DNA of 64,000 bases from Notospermus geniculatus (GCA_002633025.1 NMRB01000004.1:519986-583985); one strand, 5' to 3'. Counted from the stretch's first letter, positions 1 to 13,209 are shown. Notes: generated from the sequence alone by a model not told the origin. Numbers and translations are program-made.

Positions 1-215
1 CCCGTCCGGTCACTCCGGCGTAGAAACCTTGACTGCCTTTGGCAAAGTATTCGGCTTTGTGTTTTTTATGTCGCATGTTCAAATGTCATGAACCGTATCG
101 CCCGCCCGCCTAGGGCCCACTCTGATACGTCAAGTACAACACGTCCGTCGGCCGACCATCACCGCCTGACTCGTCCATTCGCGGGCATCTTGAACATAAA
201 CTGAAAACACGCGAT

Positions 216-390
216 CAATAGGAGCAGTCAGCCGCGCTTATTGCTAACAGATGGCAGCACAGTCTTAGCGGACCAAATGTACAGGAAATCTATTATGATC
301 GCTGCTCGATCGATAATGACTGGGTCCGCTAGATGCATTGAATTGGGCCCTAGTGACACCTAGTGGTCAACTCGCTGACAGCTCCTATTG
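216..390. repeat. MITE-like element, family CAATAGGAGC, copy 1
   Basis: The element starts CAATAGGAGCAGTCAG and ends CTGACAGCTCCTATTG, which are inverted copies of each other. The interior carries a GGGTCCGCTAG word and no coding frame. Related copies lie at 5256-5415 and 37214-37380. Short TIRs with a non-coding interior point to a non-autonomous DNA transposon. Confidence 0.7.
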
Positions 391-1441
391 TCTTGACTTT
401 TCTTCAATCCAGACTTCCGCCCACGCATCTATAGTAATGACATTCTGCCTTATTCAATTAAACATCTGTTCATCGATCAAATTAAAGTAGACAGACAGAA
501 GTATTCGAATTGGTTCCAAAGTCAAAGCCGTTTCCTGTTTTTTCATCTCTCATGCTCCGACATCAATGGCAAACGAATGAAAAAGTCTAAAACCAACGAC
601 CTGTTGGTAGCAGTTTGAAGAAATCCAACCTCGCATCGACCCCAGATTATCGATTCACTCACTCATTTTTCTTTATCAATGTCCTTTTTGTCGCTGGTGA
701 TATCAATCAGCCTTTGATTCGTTTGTAAGAGCAGATCAGAGATTCTCGGACCTGTGACACTGAGCGGTGTTTGTATCCCAAGGCGGTTTTCATGGGCAGC
801 AGCCGTCACGGTGTACTTGCGTGAAGCTTCGAGGTGCCCAGCCAACGTAATGTCAGCTTCACTCTCCACTTGTCATGTGTCTCTGTCACGGAGGAGCATG
901 GTCCCACGGTTCACATAAACTGCCGCAGTTTCAAACCGCTACCCACTACGTTGTCCAGTCTATACCAATCAAACACTGGGGACGAGTGTACGTTTCGCGC
1001 TGGACACATGCTTTTTCACCTCGCTCCTTTCATCACTCACCGAAATTACTCTAAATTCCCACTTACCTGTCCCATTCTTGAACTCGGAAAAATGACCAAA
1101 TCCTAAGTTGAAGATATCGCACGCTGTCATTCTTTGCCAGGCTCGGGAGTGGGACAAGTAAGTGGACATTACTGTTTCTGACCATACCCCCATTATCTTC
1201 AACTTAGGATTTAGTCATTTTTTCCCCAGTTCAGAAATGGGACAGGTAAGTGGGAGTTTAGAGTATGCGTTAGGTTTTGTATCTCGCTTTGACCTTATTA
1301 GGCAACGTCGTATATGCATGCTCGATAAGACTGTTCAAATCTATCTATTGGAATGATCTAAGTTGCCAATTAGGTATTGGGTACACATAAAAGAATGAGT
1401 TGAAGCATGTTACCTTACCCTGATAAAGGGTTAGACACGCT
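387..1441 (+). repeat. 1.06-kb direct repeat R1, copy 1
   Basis: This stretch is repeated almost base for base at 13754-14813, with scattered substitutions and small indels. Similarity starts at ATTGTCTTGAC and ends after GGTTAGACACGCT. It contains a 217-bp inverted-repeat element (1048-1264). The frames present in both copies are short and resemble no protein I recognise, so I treat it as a dispersed non-coding repeat. Confidence 0.85.
1048..1264. repeat. Inverted-repeat element inside R1, copy 1
   Basis: The left arm ACTCTAAATTCCCACTTACC is matched in reverse complement by the right arm ending GGTAAGTGGGAGTTTAGAGT, giving arms of about 65 bp around a short loop. The same element is at 14425-14640. 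It has foldback or MITE-type structure and no coding capacity. Confidence 0.75.
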
Positions 1442-2249
1442 CGGTTGAATACAATGAATCAAGACAAACGAGACAATCGATGCCATAATTCAACCCCAAA
1501 TGTTCTGATCCACAAACACTACCATTAAATGAACGAATCCACTCAGAAACCGATTGGTTGAAATCATTCTCACCCCGAAATGAAGCCATAAACCGCCATA
1601 ACAGATAGCGCCCCGGGGAACATTTTTTATCCACGAGATCAAATAATTACAGTTCCGTGTATAACAAAATTTGATGGAATTGCTTCTCTGTGATATACAT
1701 TCTAAACATGCAGGAGAATACGTCTTCATGCGTTGTTTTATTCAGAAGCTAATCTTTCCAGGTCTGTCCCTGAACCATAAACGCCACAGCTCAGAGGTCA
1801 TAAAACTTGGATCTTCAGTACACAACCCAAACCTGTGTTGTTGGTCTTGGATGACGGATTATAAACCTTTTTATAACTCGTATTCCAAGACATACTCCTC
1901 ATTGCCATTCAGGTGGTGGTAACACCAACAGAATTCAAGCACCGTAACCAATCTCAGTGGATCACAATAAGGGTTGAAGTAGATTACACGATATATAAAT
2001 ATGTACTCCTTTCCCACATTACGTGAACCCCTGCCAAGTTAGAAAAGGCCGCTGGATTTCAAAATGATCTGAAGGTCACAAGTACTTAACCATATTAGGA
2101 GAGGAATACTATATATGGGAGAAATTGGCAGGTATTCCAGACGAACAAAACATAAGTAAATCCCAAGCGGTTTGTTCAAAAAAATTGAGAAGTAATTTGT
2201 AACAAAAAAATGTAACAACGTCGCTCTTTTCGCTGATGCAATAATAACA
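1442..2249. other. Gene-free stretch
   Basis: Only short overlapping frames on both strands, with no recognisable domain, RNA gene or inverted repeat. Confidence 0.5.
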
Positions 2250-2340
2250 AATAGAGAGTTTTCGCAAAGCCCCCGAAACGCCAATGCGAACGCCAAACCC
2301 ATTGTTCGATGCCACGAAGAGAGCACTGAACAAAAGCCTA
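2250..2340. repeat. Partial foldback element, family TTTTCGCAAAGCCCCCG
   Basis: This carries the left arm GAGTTTTCGCAAAGCCCCCG followed by the family's internal GTTCGATGCCACGAAGAGAG word, but the complementary right arm is missing. Complete copies are at 38869-39000 and 48572-48702, and a nested copy is at 37125-37420. Confidence 0.7.
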
Positions 2341-3046
2341 TTCCGATATAAAACGTCTACCAAGACGTTTTAGTTTACATATCTCCTGTTTTCTTATACA
2401 TGTACCAAGGAAATGTAAGTACTGTACATACTTCCCAAAATACACAACACCACAGCACCGGAAATGATTAATGGTGTAAAAATACATTCGCATTTCATTT
2501 CGCATTCAGACAAGGGGTACCGGTAGGGGAAAAGAGGATTTGGGTAGGCCTGGTAATTCCCTTGCCATTTAAAAAGAAATTCACAAGCAAGCCCGCTCAT
2601 ATATTTCTTATTTCATCCATTTGCCAAATGGGACAAATTCAATTACGGTATGAAGACTTCAACGAAAATAGTCGGGCCATATTTCATGGCAATTTATCCC
2701 CAGGAACGGGTAGTTTGTAAAAAGAATCATGCTGTCTGACAAGCGATTTGCGAGATTGGCCCATTTTTGAAGTAATGCACGCCTGATAATTGTCTTCGCA
2801 TCACGTTTACAACTGGAAAAGTAAAATCCAATCGTAACAGAGTCTAGAACATACACTGGATGGATACCGTTTTAATTTTGCCACTTTGGATGGAACAACT
2901 TCGTAAACTATGCTAATTCTGAGTCCGTTTCGATAGCAAAGTTTAAATATACGAAAGCCAGTAGTTATTTTTAGCACTTTACATTCGTAGCGCCGTCTCA
3001 TATCGAAAGGCGTTCGGAAACTTTGCTTAGACGTTGAATGTGATGG
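2341..3046. other. Gene-free stretch
   Basis: AT-rich sequence with short frames only. No feature recognised. Confidence 0.5.
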
Positions 3047-3167
3047 GAGTTTAAGAGATCACACGCTAAACGATAACATTTACGTTAACAATATTTTTGT
3101 ACATGAAATACATGCAAGAAATAGCGTTAACGTAAATGTTATCGTTAGCGTGTGATCTCTGAAACTC
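3047..3167. repeat. Foldback element (hairpin of about 45-bp arms)
   Basis: The arm starting GAGTTTAAGAGATCACACGC is the inverted copy of the arm ending GTGTGATCTCTGAAACTC. The arms pair through GATAACATTTACGTTAAC and its complement and are separated by about 35 bases. No coding potential. It looks like a MITE. Confidence 0.75.
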
Positions 3168-5094
3168 AGTAATAATTAGGCCTACCCAAATTAAGTTAAT
3201 CTTCTTTTCAAAATGTTGGCAACTGTGAAAAAATGAAGGTTGAGTTATCGTTGTTGCTATATTCCACTAGGTGGCCGAAATCGGTATTCTTTATATTCCT
3301 CATCAGCCCGCGCTTGCGCATATGGCAGCTACAGAAACCACTGTTCATTCCCGGTTTCACGTTGGGCACGTTATTTCCTTATCAGCTTGTTCCCAGTCAT
3401 CGCGCAGCTTCGCATCTCAAAGGGTGGGATTTTCGTCTGCTGCTGACAGAGAATCCACCCGCTGTGAGATGCGCAATTGCTGAGAGAGCCTTTCCAAATA
3501 TCGCGAGATCCCGCAGCGAGGGCGACGGGAACCAGGTTGTTCCTTTTGCTAAGATGTCACCAAGGAGTACAGACACTCGCTACATTTTTTTTCTAATATT
3601 TCCGACGGATATCTTCTTTCGGTTAAAACTATGACATTTCGTTAAGAATCGGATTTCCTTTCTTAAACGAGACAAGTTTAGAAAATGTGCAGTGTACTTT
3701 ATTTCGACTACCACGTGATGACAGAAGTACTTTTAGTCAGTACCTTTAGGCCAGAGGAAAGGTAAGCTACCGCCTAAATTTTCAGATAACAGGCGTAATC
3801 TTCTATCACCATCAGATCTTATTCTTTATGTTTCCAAATGGCAAGGATGAGGACATTTATTGCCAGCGGTAATTTGATGGCGGACTGATCCGCGTCAATT
3901 ACTAGTATTCTGACCAGCTCTTGGACTACGATTCGGCGTCTCCCTGACTGCTAAGCAAGTCAGAAATACCACACTTGTGTGCCATTCATAGTTGCACAGC
4001 AGTTCTTGACCCTAGTGACTCTAAAGCTGTACTTCCACCTATTCCAAACTCACCCAAACCCCCTGAGGTTTTTTGCGCGTACACCTATTTTTTGCCGTGT
4101 CTAATAGACCCGTGTTTGAAAACCCCGTGTTTAGTAGACCCGAGCTCCCCGCGGCTAATTCAGACACGTGTATTACGCGGGCTTTTAGATTGGTGTAAGC
4201 GCAATAAGCTCGGCAATTACTTGTTATAAACCCGGCGACAGATGGCGGGTAACTGTGTTTCGTATTGCGCATGCGCTATAAACAAAAAAACACTGCGAAA
4301 TTTGAGCCGCAAGCGCGACCTCTCTCGCCGTGTTTAGTACAATATGTAACTAATGAAATCTAGCGTCCAATGGAAATGCCTAGTATAAATAGAACAGTCC
4401 AAGTACTCTCTTGTTATTATTCACTGTCTTAGCTTTACAATAGGGCTTTCACATAGTGAGTGATATCAGGCAAAATGTACGTTGGGCTTACCACACATAC
4501 GGCCCTCACAATGCATTGAGGTGGTGACAAAAGACACAGCTATTCTGACATTACAGTTGCCCTGGATCACTCGGCTGGTTTATCCCCGGGGTTTATCCCC
4601 AAGTTTCCTGCCCCTTTACCTCACCTTTCGCTACAATTCAATTCTCACACGGATACGAAATCGTAGCGGGTTATCTACTTGACGCAGGCTTCCATTCAGC
4701 TTTTTTCTCATTCGAGAACATGATCACGCTCCTTTGATGTGCGGCTCTTTCTTGCAAAGATTGAAATTGATATCAAAAAGGATTTATTCAGTTTGGAGAA
4801 AATCATCTGTGACATTGCTCGCAAGCGAGAGGTATAGGGAACGTTTCACCGAAAGAAGCAGTTTCGGTCGTGTAAACGCGATGGAAATGCATGAAATCCA
4901 ACTACATGTAGGACATCACCGACCATGGTCACAAAATGCAGTAAACACCAATGAGAAGTGTCGAAATGAATGAAAAGCAAACTGGGACTCAAATAGCGAT
5001 CTGCTTTCAGGAGCTTTCACTTTTGCCAAAAAGTACGACGAGTCTGAACTATCAATGAGATAAACAGACAAACATTCTTCAAATCAATGGACTT
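3168..5094. other. Gene-free stretch with an isolated TATAAATA box
   Basis: Short frames of up to 133 codons (3233-3634) show no recognisable domain. A TATAAATA word at 4384-4391 could be a core promoter, but no credible coding exon follows within a few hundred bases, so no gene is called. Confidence 0.4.
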
Positions 5095-5242
5095 ATGGCC
5101 TATACACACGTTCCAATTTTTCATCCAATTTTCTGAATTTGCTCAATAAAGGCCTACATGCGGGTTTATACGTTGAAGCCAGGGGCCGGAATCTGAATTT
5201 CCAAAAAATTGGATGAAAAATTGGATCGTGTGTATAGGCCAT
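5095..5242. repeat. Foldback element ATGGCCTATACACACG
   Basis: The left arm ATGGCCTATACACACG with CCAATTTTTCATCCAATTTT is inverted at the right end (AATTGGATGAAAAATTGGAT, then CGTGTGTATAGGCCAT). Arms are about 40 bp. Typical MITE structure. Confidence 0.8.
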
Positions 5243-5255
5243 TTACTCCCTGATC

Positions 5256-5415
5256 CAACAGGAGCAGTTAGCTGGGCTTATCGCAAAAAGACGGGCAGCA
5301 AAGTTCACTAAACCGATACAATGCAAAATTCTCCTGATTGGTGCTCAATCAACCATGAATGGGTCCGCTAGCCATTGATGACTCCTACTGGTCAACTGAC
5401 TGACAGCTCCTGTTC
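5256..5415. repeat. MITE-like element, family CAATAGGAGC, copy 2
   Basis: It begins CAACAGGAGCAGTTAGC and ends CTGACAGCTCCTGTTC, with the family's interior GGGTCCGCTAG word near the right end. It is more divergent than the copies at 216-390 and 37214-37380. Confidence 0.65.
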
Positions 5416-7412
5416 GTTTGATAGTGCGTCAGGTTGTAACCTCTTGCTCCGTTAATACACAACAAATTTCAAAACGGTTTTCGCTACAATTCCATCATAT
5501 TTCCTATAAACGCGACGCATAAAAAACTTTTTCACCAATTGGTGCAGTTCGTGTTTACGAGTTCGTGCGGCAGCCGTTCTGAAAGCTCAATAGTGAACTT
5601 TACTTCACGAAACACCGTTAGGAAATCAATGGAAGTTGTGAAAAGAATCCATTACGTGGGACTTACGCGAAAAATGAAGAGATTGCGACTGAAATATGAT
5701 GAAAGTTAGTGAAAATCATGTAAAAATAGGTTGAGAATAAACGGAGTCAGAGATGGAAAACTAAATCCGACGCAGTTTCAGTCTGGAATAAAGAGAAGGA
5801 GTCGTATGTCGAGTGACATTTGCCAATAAGGCATGTAAGAACATACATGTAAAGGCAAAATCCTGGTCTCCCTTTACGGCGAAGGTATCACATCTCATGA
5901 GAGACTGGTGTAACCTTGTTTCATCGGAAATGCACTCCCTGAAAGGGCAACTGATTGGGAAGATGATGGTGTCTCAAGGATGGGACAGATTGTATCTGCA
6001 TCACTGAGGGAATGTCCAAGTTGCTGGTCAGCAGCGAAATGTAATCACGGCTCTCTGTGGTTTGATACGATGGTCACTCAGTATCTGACCGATCTAAAAT
6101 TACATTTATTATTAGTATGGAGGACTCGGATGTCCCGTCAGGTTTTGTTATTCTAGGCGTAGTGCGTGTCTCATTGGTCTAAATGGCTAAGTCTGATTGA
6201 ACACGACAAAGGCGTCTCCATTCACGGTATTGCTGGGGTTTCTTCGCCAGCCTTATCATCTCACCATCCGAATAACCACGGACAATGTTGATCGTCATTT
6301 GAATTAGGTGATGACCAGTAATGTATCTTATAGCTCTGGGACACACATGGCACCTCTATTGTGATTTCGTATGATTGGGTGATTTGCTGAGGTGATAAAC
6401 CTTAAAAGGAAGAGCCACAACTGACAGGAAAGGAAACAGACGGTGTGACCGATTCAACGATACCAACTGAGCAGAGCAACCAATTCAGACCAGCCAAAAC
6501 CATCGTTACTTGGAGTTTAAGTTAATTTGTAGTCATGAAAAGTTTCACGTCATACTGACGTTCAAAGAAAAGCAAATTCGGCCACTTCGCATGTTACGTA
6601 ATTAAGGGAAAACGAACGCGGAACTTTTTTTTCTTATGTTATGAATTAGCCAATATCAACTTCTCTTGTTCACGAGTGACGTCAGCTGCATGCCCAGGAA
6701 ATCAGATAATTCGATATCAAGGAAGTCTAGAAGGCTCATCCGAGATCTAAAAATCTGAAATATTGCCGATCAGAATGAAAATTTTAGCAAGCACTGGGCT
6801 TGGCCAATCAGGGAGACGTTTACAATGAAGCATGACAGCCATTTTTCTGCAGACAGATCCTCCTAGGCAAACAGAGCTCGATGCAACGCGAGATTCTATT
6901 GGTCGGATGAATTTCAGTTTTCGGATTTCAGATTTCAATTTCAAATTTAGGGTTTCAGATAAACACCCAAGTTTTTGTTTGATATGATGTGCACCTGACA
7001 CCCTAGCCTGACGAATAACAGTAATTAGAAAGCAGCAAGAGTCGACTGAATGCTAACTGAACACACTAAGACGGCGTCTTTTCCAACCAGCTATCGCCAG
7101 TAGGGATTTGGATAGCAAATTGGAGGACCTCTTTGCGAGTCTTTTTACTGCTTCGCGTAGAATTGACGAGTTGCAGAGACAGCTACTCGATGAAGCTGAA
7201 CCCGATGCACATTAAGTGGATGAGTGTTGCCTGAATGTTGATTATGTTTACATAGAAGAATCCTTCTACGAGAGAAAGTGATCTTGAAAAAGTTAAGTGC
7301 GTACCGATTCCGGGCGGATTATCGTTTTTCATTTGTACTGTAATGAAGTTGCACCGGTTTGTTTCCGTCGAAAAGAAAAAATATAACTATTATATTTTTG
7401 CTCTTATTACCC
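5416..7412. other. Gene-free stretch
   Basis: Frames are shorter than 90 codons and carry no domain signature. No structured RNA or repeat was recognised by eye. Confidence 0.45.
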
Positions 7413-7991
7413 CTTTCACTGCCAGAGGTACATGACAACGTACATGTACATTCTGTCAAATATAAAAATATGTACCGCGCAAAACGGTTAAATGTAAACG
7501 GTTCACTGGTTAAATGTACCTAGACCATAATCAAGTACATGTATGTGTCCTTGCATTGGATAACCCCTTATTGGGTGCTTTCTACCAATGTGGCAGGGTT
7601 TCAATTCATTTTTAGGATCTTTCGCCTCCTTATAAAACTGCCACTGGCACACTCGTCTCAGTGTTCAACTGGTTATAGCCGCTTAACACTGGCATGATTG
7701 GTGCCAAATGTGAAGGCTCATCAATAGACGGTGATGTTTGACGAGGCGCCAATCACTAGCCTAGCTTAAACACCGACGCCGCCGTAACACACTTTCTGAT
7801 TGGCTAAGATCACTGTACACTCACTCGCGGCAGATTCCCAGCGGGCATGGCGGGAATTTCTCCAATCGGACTGCTAAATGCCGTCTATGAGCGCTTCGAG
7901 GATCACACCAGCAGAAGCAGTTTCAGAAGGTGGGTAACGTAGTGGGTAGCGATTTGAAACTGCGGGAGGAGTTTACCACTGGCAGTGAACT
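7413..7991. mobile_element. Possible 0.58-kb TIR element with termini TTCACTGCCAG
   Basis: The left end TTCACTGCCAGAGGTA and the right end TACCACTGGCAGTGAA are inverted copies (about 16 bp). No transposase frame lies inside, so it would be non-autonomous. Within it, 7913-7965 resembles part of repeat R1 (around 915-960) in inverted orientation. The similar word TTAACCTTCACTGCCAAGG occurs near 60.04 and 61.05 kb. The superfamily is not determined. Confidence 0.45.
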
Positions 7992-9263
7992 AAGCCACAT
8001 GGAAATCGTTTGCCTGGATGACAAAAAGGTACCCAAGACATGACTGGAACGGCCCAACAGATTGTGACTGTACGCGACCAATCAACGGCGTGACTTGCTG
8101 TACAAAACGTTTAGCATTCTTGATTACAGATTATGTTTAATTTATCGAGGCCACGCGGAATGTGATATCTGGGGGTCAGAGAATGGTCATATCACGATAG
8201 TACTAAACTCTAGTCCCCCGACGGTCATGACACCATAAAAAGTCATCAAATATTCATCGACACGAAATCGCCCTTTGCGACCAGCTCATAAAGAAGAGCG
8301 GCGCATAATCCGATAACCAGATAACCGATAGCATGTTAAAATCCGACGTCAACATCAATTCTTACGCTGTTACATCACAAACCGGGGAAGAGTTTTTGGT
8401 CTAGTGCTACTGGCGGATGGCTGTCATCCGGAGTCGCTGCTGGAGATTCACCACAGGCTAATTTTATACATCAATGATAATAAATCGATCAGGTGACGCT
8501 CACTGGATGAGGTAGCTTGTGAGGGCCTCCTCCGTACTTTTAAATCAGGGCCAATAATGCTTTTGCGTCGGCCCTGACGGAAAAATGAAATAGCCTACAA
8601 ATTACACTACTGGATGAGGTATTTCAAAATGCCTTGGTTCACGTCCCAATAATTTCATTGTAAAGCGCATTTGCTTTCTGGATTCAGAAATCTTGATAAA
8701 ACAACCAAAGACTCGCTGGGTGAGTGTGAGTTGGGGAATTTGTCAGAAGCAAACGGACAACACTAATTTTTGAGGCACTTCAGAATTGAAATTAAGACCT
8801 CGCCATCGGTCACTGATTGTAACCAGAGTCTTAAGACTCGTCGGGTGTGCCTCAAATTACGCCCCAAAACCTCGGCGCAGGCCTCATTTTTCAGTGCTGC
8901 CGACGAGTTGTGGTTACATATCCACTGACTTCCGGCTCGGTCAGGAGTGTCAAACGAGTAACAATGTCCTCTGAATGCCTAATGTGGCCTCCGTTGGGAG
9001 GAATATCCGAGAAGTAGGCAAACGGGATTGACTGGACAGGCCGAACTCGAATGGCGTCACAATGATAGCGCACCGTGTCTTCCCTTTTACGCCTACGCTC
9101 ATGGTGATCAGCCAAGGAAAGCATGAAAGGACAGAAAATAAGCCGCGGTCAGGATTTTTTCGGGTTATTTCTTTTGAGAGATAAAAGATCGATGCAGCTA
9201 GGGGGTCTTTGGTGATTACTTCATAATTCCCCAACAGAGAAAGGGAGTAATAAGGTTCTTTAG
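7992..9263. other. Gene-free stretch
   Basis: No supported gene. The frame on the minus strand at 8891-9124 has no recognisable domain. Confidence 0.45.
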
Positions 9264-9563
9264 GAACAATCACGGAGGATGTAATCGACCTGGCGGACAC
9301 GGCCATCGACATGCTGACGAGAAGGACGGGTTCTCGGTTGCACGTCAGAGTGAAATCGATCTGGCGGACACGGCAATCCCCATCCCGCCGACAACGAGGA
9401 GGGCTTTTCAATTGCACGTAAGAATGAAATCGACCACGCCGACACGGCCATCGACATTCTACGAGAACGAGGGATTTTCAATTGCACAAAAGAAAGAAAT
9501 CGACCTGGTGGACATGCCCGTCGCAATGCTGCAGAGAAATGAAGACTCTTCAACTGCAAATTA
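9264..9563 (+). repeat. Minisatellite, about four units of 70-80 bp
   Basis: Four consecutive diverged units each contain GAAATCGACC-like, CGGACACGGCCATCGACAT-like and TTTTCAATTGCA-like words in the same order. Frames crossing it on the minus strand (8950-9417 and 9260-9559) are open because of the repeat and have no recognisable domain. A decayed coding repeat cannot be excluded. Confidence 0.7.
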
Positions 9564-9730
9564 GGTTCTTATCCGCAAAAAATATCGTGTAAAATCCCAA
9601 GATGGATTGTTTTTTTGCGGTCCTCGATCCAGAGAAAAAAACCTCCCTGCCATAAATACGGGGTACGCCGAGGAAACAAGTGTAACGTTTCATTTATTGA
9701 TCGCTTATTTTCCACATCGAATGAGCGATA

Positions 9731-10061
9731 TGCGGGTGATCCACCGACTTTACGACGAGTTTATGATCAGTTTGCGATTAGTTCACGGCGCGTTTGCGAC
9801 TAGTTTACGACGAAAAATCATAGCCGTTGGATCAGCGTTCACGACGAGTTCAGTGGTGCGACTCGTTCACGACTGAATTCTATTGACGACGAGTTTGCGA
9901 CGAGATCAAACATGTTCGATTTGGTTCGGTGCATCAGCTTCAACGTCACGTCATTTCTTTACGATCAGTTTACGACGAGTTTGCGATTCGTTGACGACTG
10001 CCGTCGTGAACTAACCGCAAACTGATCGTAAACTCGTCGTAAATTGAGTAGATCACCCGTA
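9731..10061. repeat. Foldback element with GACGAGTTTGCGA sub-repeats
   Basis: The left end TGCGGGTGATCCACCGAC and the right end GAGTAGATCACCCGTA are inverted copies, and the match continues inward through TTTACGACGAG and GATCAGTTTGCG (about 55-bp arms). The interior contains several direct copies of a GACGAGTTTGCGA-like word. ATA lies immediately outside both ends, a possible target duplication. Confidence 0.7.
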
Positions 10062-13050
10062 ATATTTTCCGTCGACAGACACCGACTCTGACGCATCCTG
10101 AGGTTATCAGCCGTTCTCAGCGCTCGCTACCCACACGTGACATTGACCACTAAAAACGCCCGCATTTTAACACAATGACACTGACGGTACCTGACGTCGA
10201 ACATCTCTTGCTGAAATTGGTGCTTCTGAATCAAATTGATAAAAAGAAGAATATTTATACCAACCTGTACTTAGGTGGTCGCTCAGCGACGCAACCCATC
10301 AAAACTGAATCGAGCAAAAAGTGCTTTTATCCGCAAATGTGTCAAGTAGCCCGGTTACAACTACCAAATAAGCAGGAGGTAACGAAAGGTCGTCAAAGAG
10401 GACGAGATCTTGAGAGCGTGAATCCCTTGTAAAATATGAACAGAATCCAACTTTCAAGTCAACTTATCACTTTCCAGTCTTTTTTTAACTTATATGTAGA
10501 ACTTTCCAGTTTTGGTCCGCTGCATTTTGTCAGAACCCGTTTCCTTGAAGATAGAATATCGAAGACACGAATCCAGCAACTGTTACATAATATGAGTCCG
10601 ATAGAACATGAAAATGAAACCGATCGTATCACTTTTTGTGAAATAGAAAACCAAAATTCTCGATGCCAATGGGGAAAAAGAGAATTTCCAATAGAACCGA
10701 CAAATAGAATAAATTTTACACATCACGTGTCATGTTAATCCAAACAAAAATTTGTCTCGTTCCAAACAAAAATGTAAAACAAACGTTACTCCGAACAGCG
10801 ATATTCCTCAACTTCCAATACACCTTTGCAAATTTAGCTCGCTTTTCTCATCTTCTTACAACGCAAAGGCAATATAACCGAATTCTTTTACGGCACGCTC
10901 AAGACGAGAGGAATTCGGATCGCCTGCGTACTTTATTTCGCACAGGGTGCTCATCTTTCCGCAGAAAAAACAAACGCAGTTTCACTGAGCGTTACACTAC
11001 GAACTCCAGCCGACTTGCAACTGCGCTCACCGTTAGTTCAGCGACGAATGGAATTCGCGATAGGTCTCGCTCGCGGTACGTCATGATCGTCTGAAACTAG
11101 CCAATGGGTGTAACGTACGCTTCGCTTGCTGGAACTGCTGTTCTATTGCCAATGTGGCTCCTTTTGCTCGCAATCTTTATTGGCGATGCAATTGGTGAGG
11201 TAAATGGTAAAGACATCACTTCATAATTCATTGCTCAGAAAGTTGATGGATTTCTGGTGCCCTTCAAGCGTTATCGTTCATTTTTGACACAACTGACCAA
11301 GGAAGTGAAAACGTGAATGCCAAATCACAGTTTTGATGATTTTGGACACAATTGTGCTCCAAACCTTCAATGTTACGTTCTGTCCGCCTGTCGAAAATTT
11401 CATAAAGTTAAAGATTCCGATGCAATCATTGGTTGCTCTATGGAATCGTCCAGCCGCGACAGCCAATCAGATGGGTTGATTCATTGATCGTAGGCCTGAC
11501 CACATGCTCATGCTTTACCTTTATGTACTGAATTCTTAACAAAAACCTATAGGTGAAACCCAGTGGAATATAACCTGGGTTGTTTTCAAGTCCCAGTTCC
11601 CTGCAATCTAAAATGCACTTAACGAGAATCTTAAAGCGTCCTTTTCAATTCCCAATAGAAAACATGCGGGAAATCATCATATTGTGAGAACCCGACAGTC
11701 AATTACACGAATTGGAATGAGATTTCGGTAATCCTGGTTTAAGACTCAATATCCTAATTGCAGAATGCGTACAGCGGAAAAAGATTCACCGTCTCCTGGC
11801 ACAAGGGCTTGAAATAACGATTTGGCGACGGAGATTTTTCGACAGAGTCAATATTCTGACCAACTCGACCGTGTAATGATCATTGAACAAGGCAGATCGA
11901 ACCGAATCACATTTGTAATGGTCAGCGAATCAACCCCTTCGTCACTGGGTGTTTCGGAAAAAAATACCTTTTTTTCGTCAGGTCATACATGTACATGTAC
12001 GTTGGCCTAGTACTGTTTCCATGTAGGTATTTCGTACACCGAACAAGCGATGACAACGAGATTTTATAGCAAGGCAGCTAAGGTCACAGCAACAGTTCTT
12101 TCACAGGGAGAAAGCCACACCTGCTGGAAAACTTCGGAATCCGGCCAATTCCCGTTCGAAAATCATGCTTGGGGAATATTTAGGTCTAGTACATGTAGCA
12201 CTGAAAATGTTCAATGGGGCACTTTTGAGAATTTCTACAGACATGTCAAGGAAAATCCGATGATCAGCGATCAAATCGAGATCCGAGACCTTTCCGAAAC
12301 GTTTGTCCTGTTTGAATGACAGCAGAGGGGAACGAATGGCCATGTTTTGAAGCAAAATATCACAAGATGCGCGAGCGAGATTGGTGGCAAACGCAGCGTC
12401 GCCTACATTTGTACTCTCTAGATCTTTATTTGGATATAAGGGTGCGTGAAACCCATTAAATCATTTTATCTGAACCTCTTTTTCATTTGGTAGCAATTTC
12501 AACTCAATCGGACCATAAATAAGCGAGATATGAGAAAAAAAGTTAGCATTGTTATTTTTCTTATTTCCGACCGTACCGGGAATTCGTACTGAAAGGTTCA
12601 GGATAACATTCACCATAATAATCTTCGAGCAGATCGCTTGGTGCATTCACACCACCAGGTGGTATCTTTGTACTTCGTAGCCACGAAAGAAACGGTCAAG
12701 TCAGAGTCGATAACTGGACGTTTCGGGACCGAGTCGTGCATGAATAGCAAACAAAAAAAAAGGATGACGAAAGCATGGCTTCACCTTTAGAAATAATCCG
12801 ACTAGACATCGGCGAGACGAGACGGTATGCAAACCGTGTCTCATCTGTTTACTGGAGGCGAATACTAAGTCTAAGGAGATATCGGTCGCATCTCAGTGCA
12901 AACAACCGAAGAAGATCAGTCGCACCTCAGCTGCTTGATGGCTTGACACGGCCAGCCAGACACAACATGGTCAAAAAAGTGCCAGCTGATCAAACAGCAA
13001 GTTTTACTGACCCAACCTATACGTGAAAGGAATGGAAGTCAGGAGAACTG
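10062..13050. other. Gene-free stretch
   Basis: The longest frames (10436-10738, 100 codons; 10732-11094, 120 codons, both plus strand) carry no recognisable domain. No structured element recognised. Confidence 0.4.
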
Positions 13051-13209
13051 GACCTTATTCACAAAGCTCGGCCCGTAATTTTAAGGGCACGCAAATCCTT
13101 TGTCAGGCTGATAGTAAACAATAGGTTACCCGCAAATAGACAGGACAGGACAGGACATATATTTTATGCACTGCTAAAAGTGACGAGAGCTTCGTTAATA
13201 AAGCCTGCC

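Noticed and set aside
8950-9559. 155- and 99-codon minus-strand frames
   Set aside because: They are kept open by the minisatellite; no domain is recognisable and the frame changes between units.
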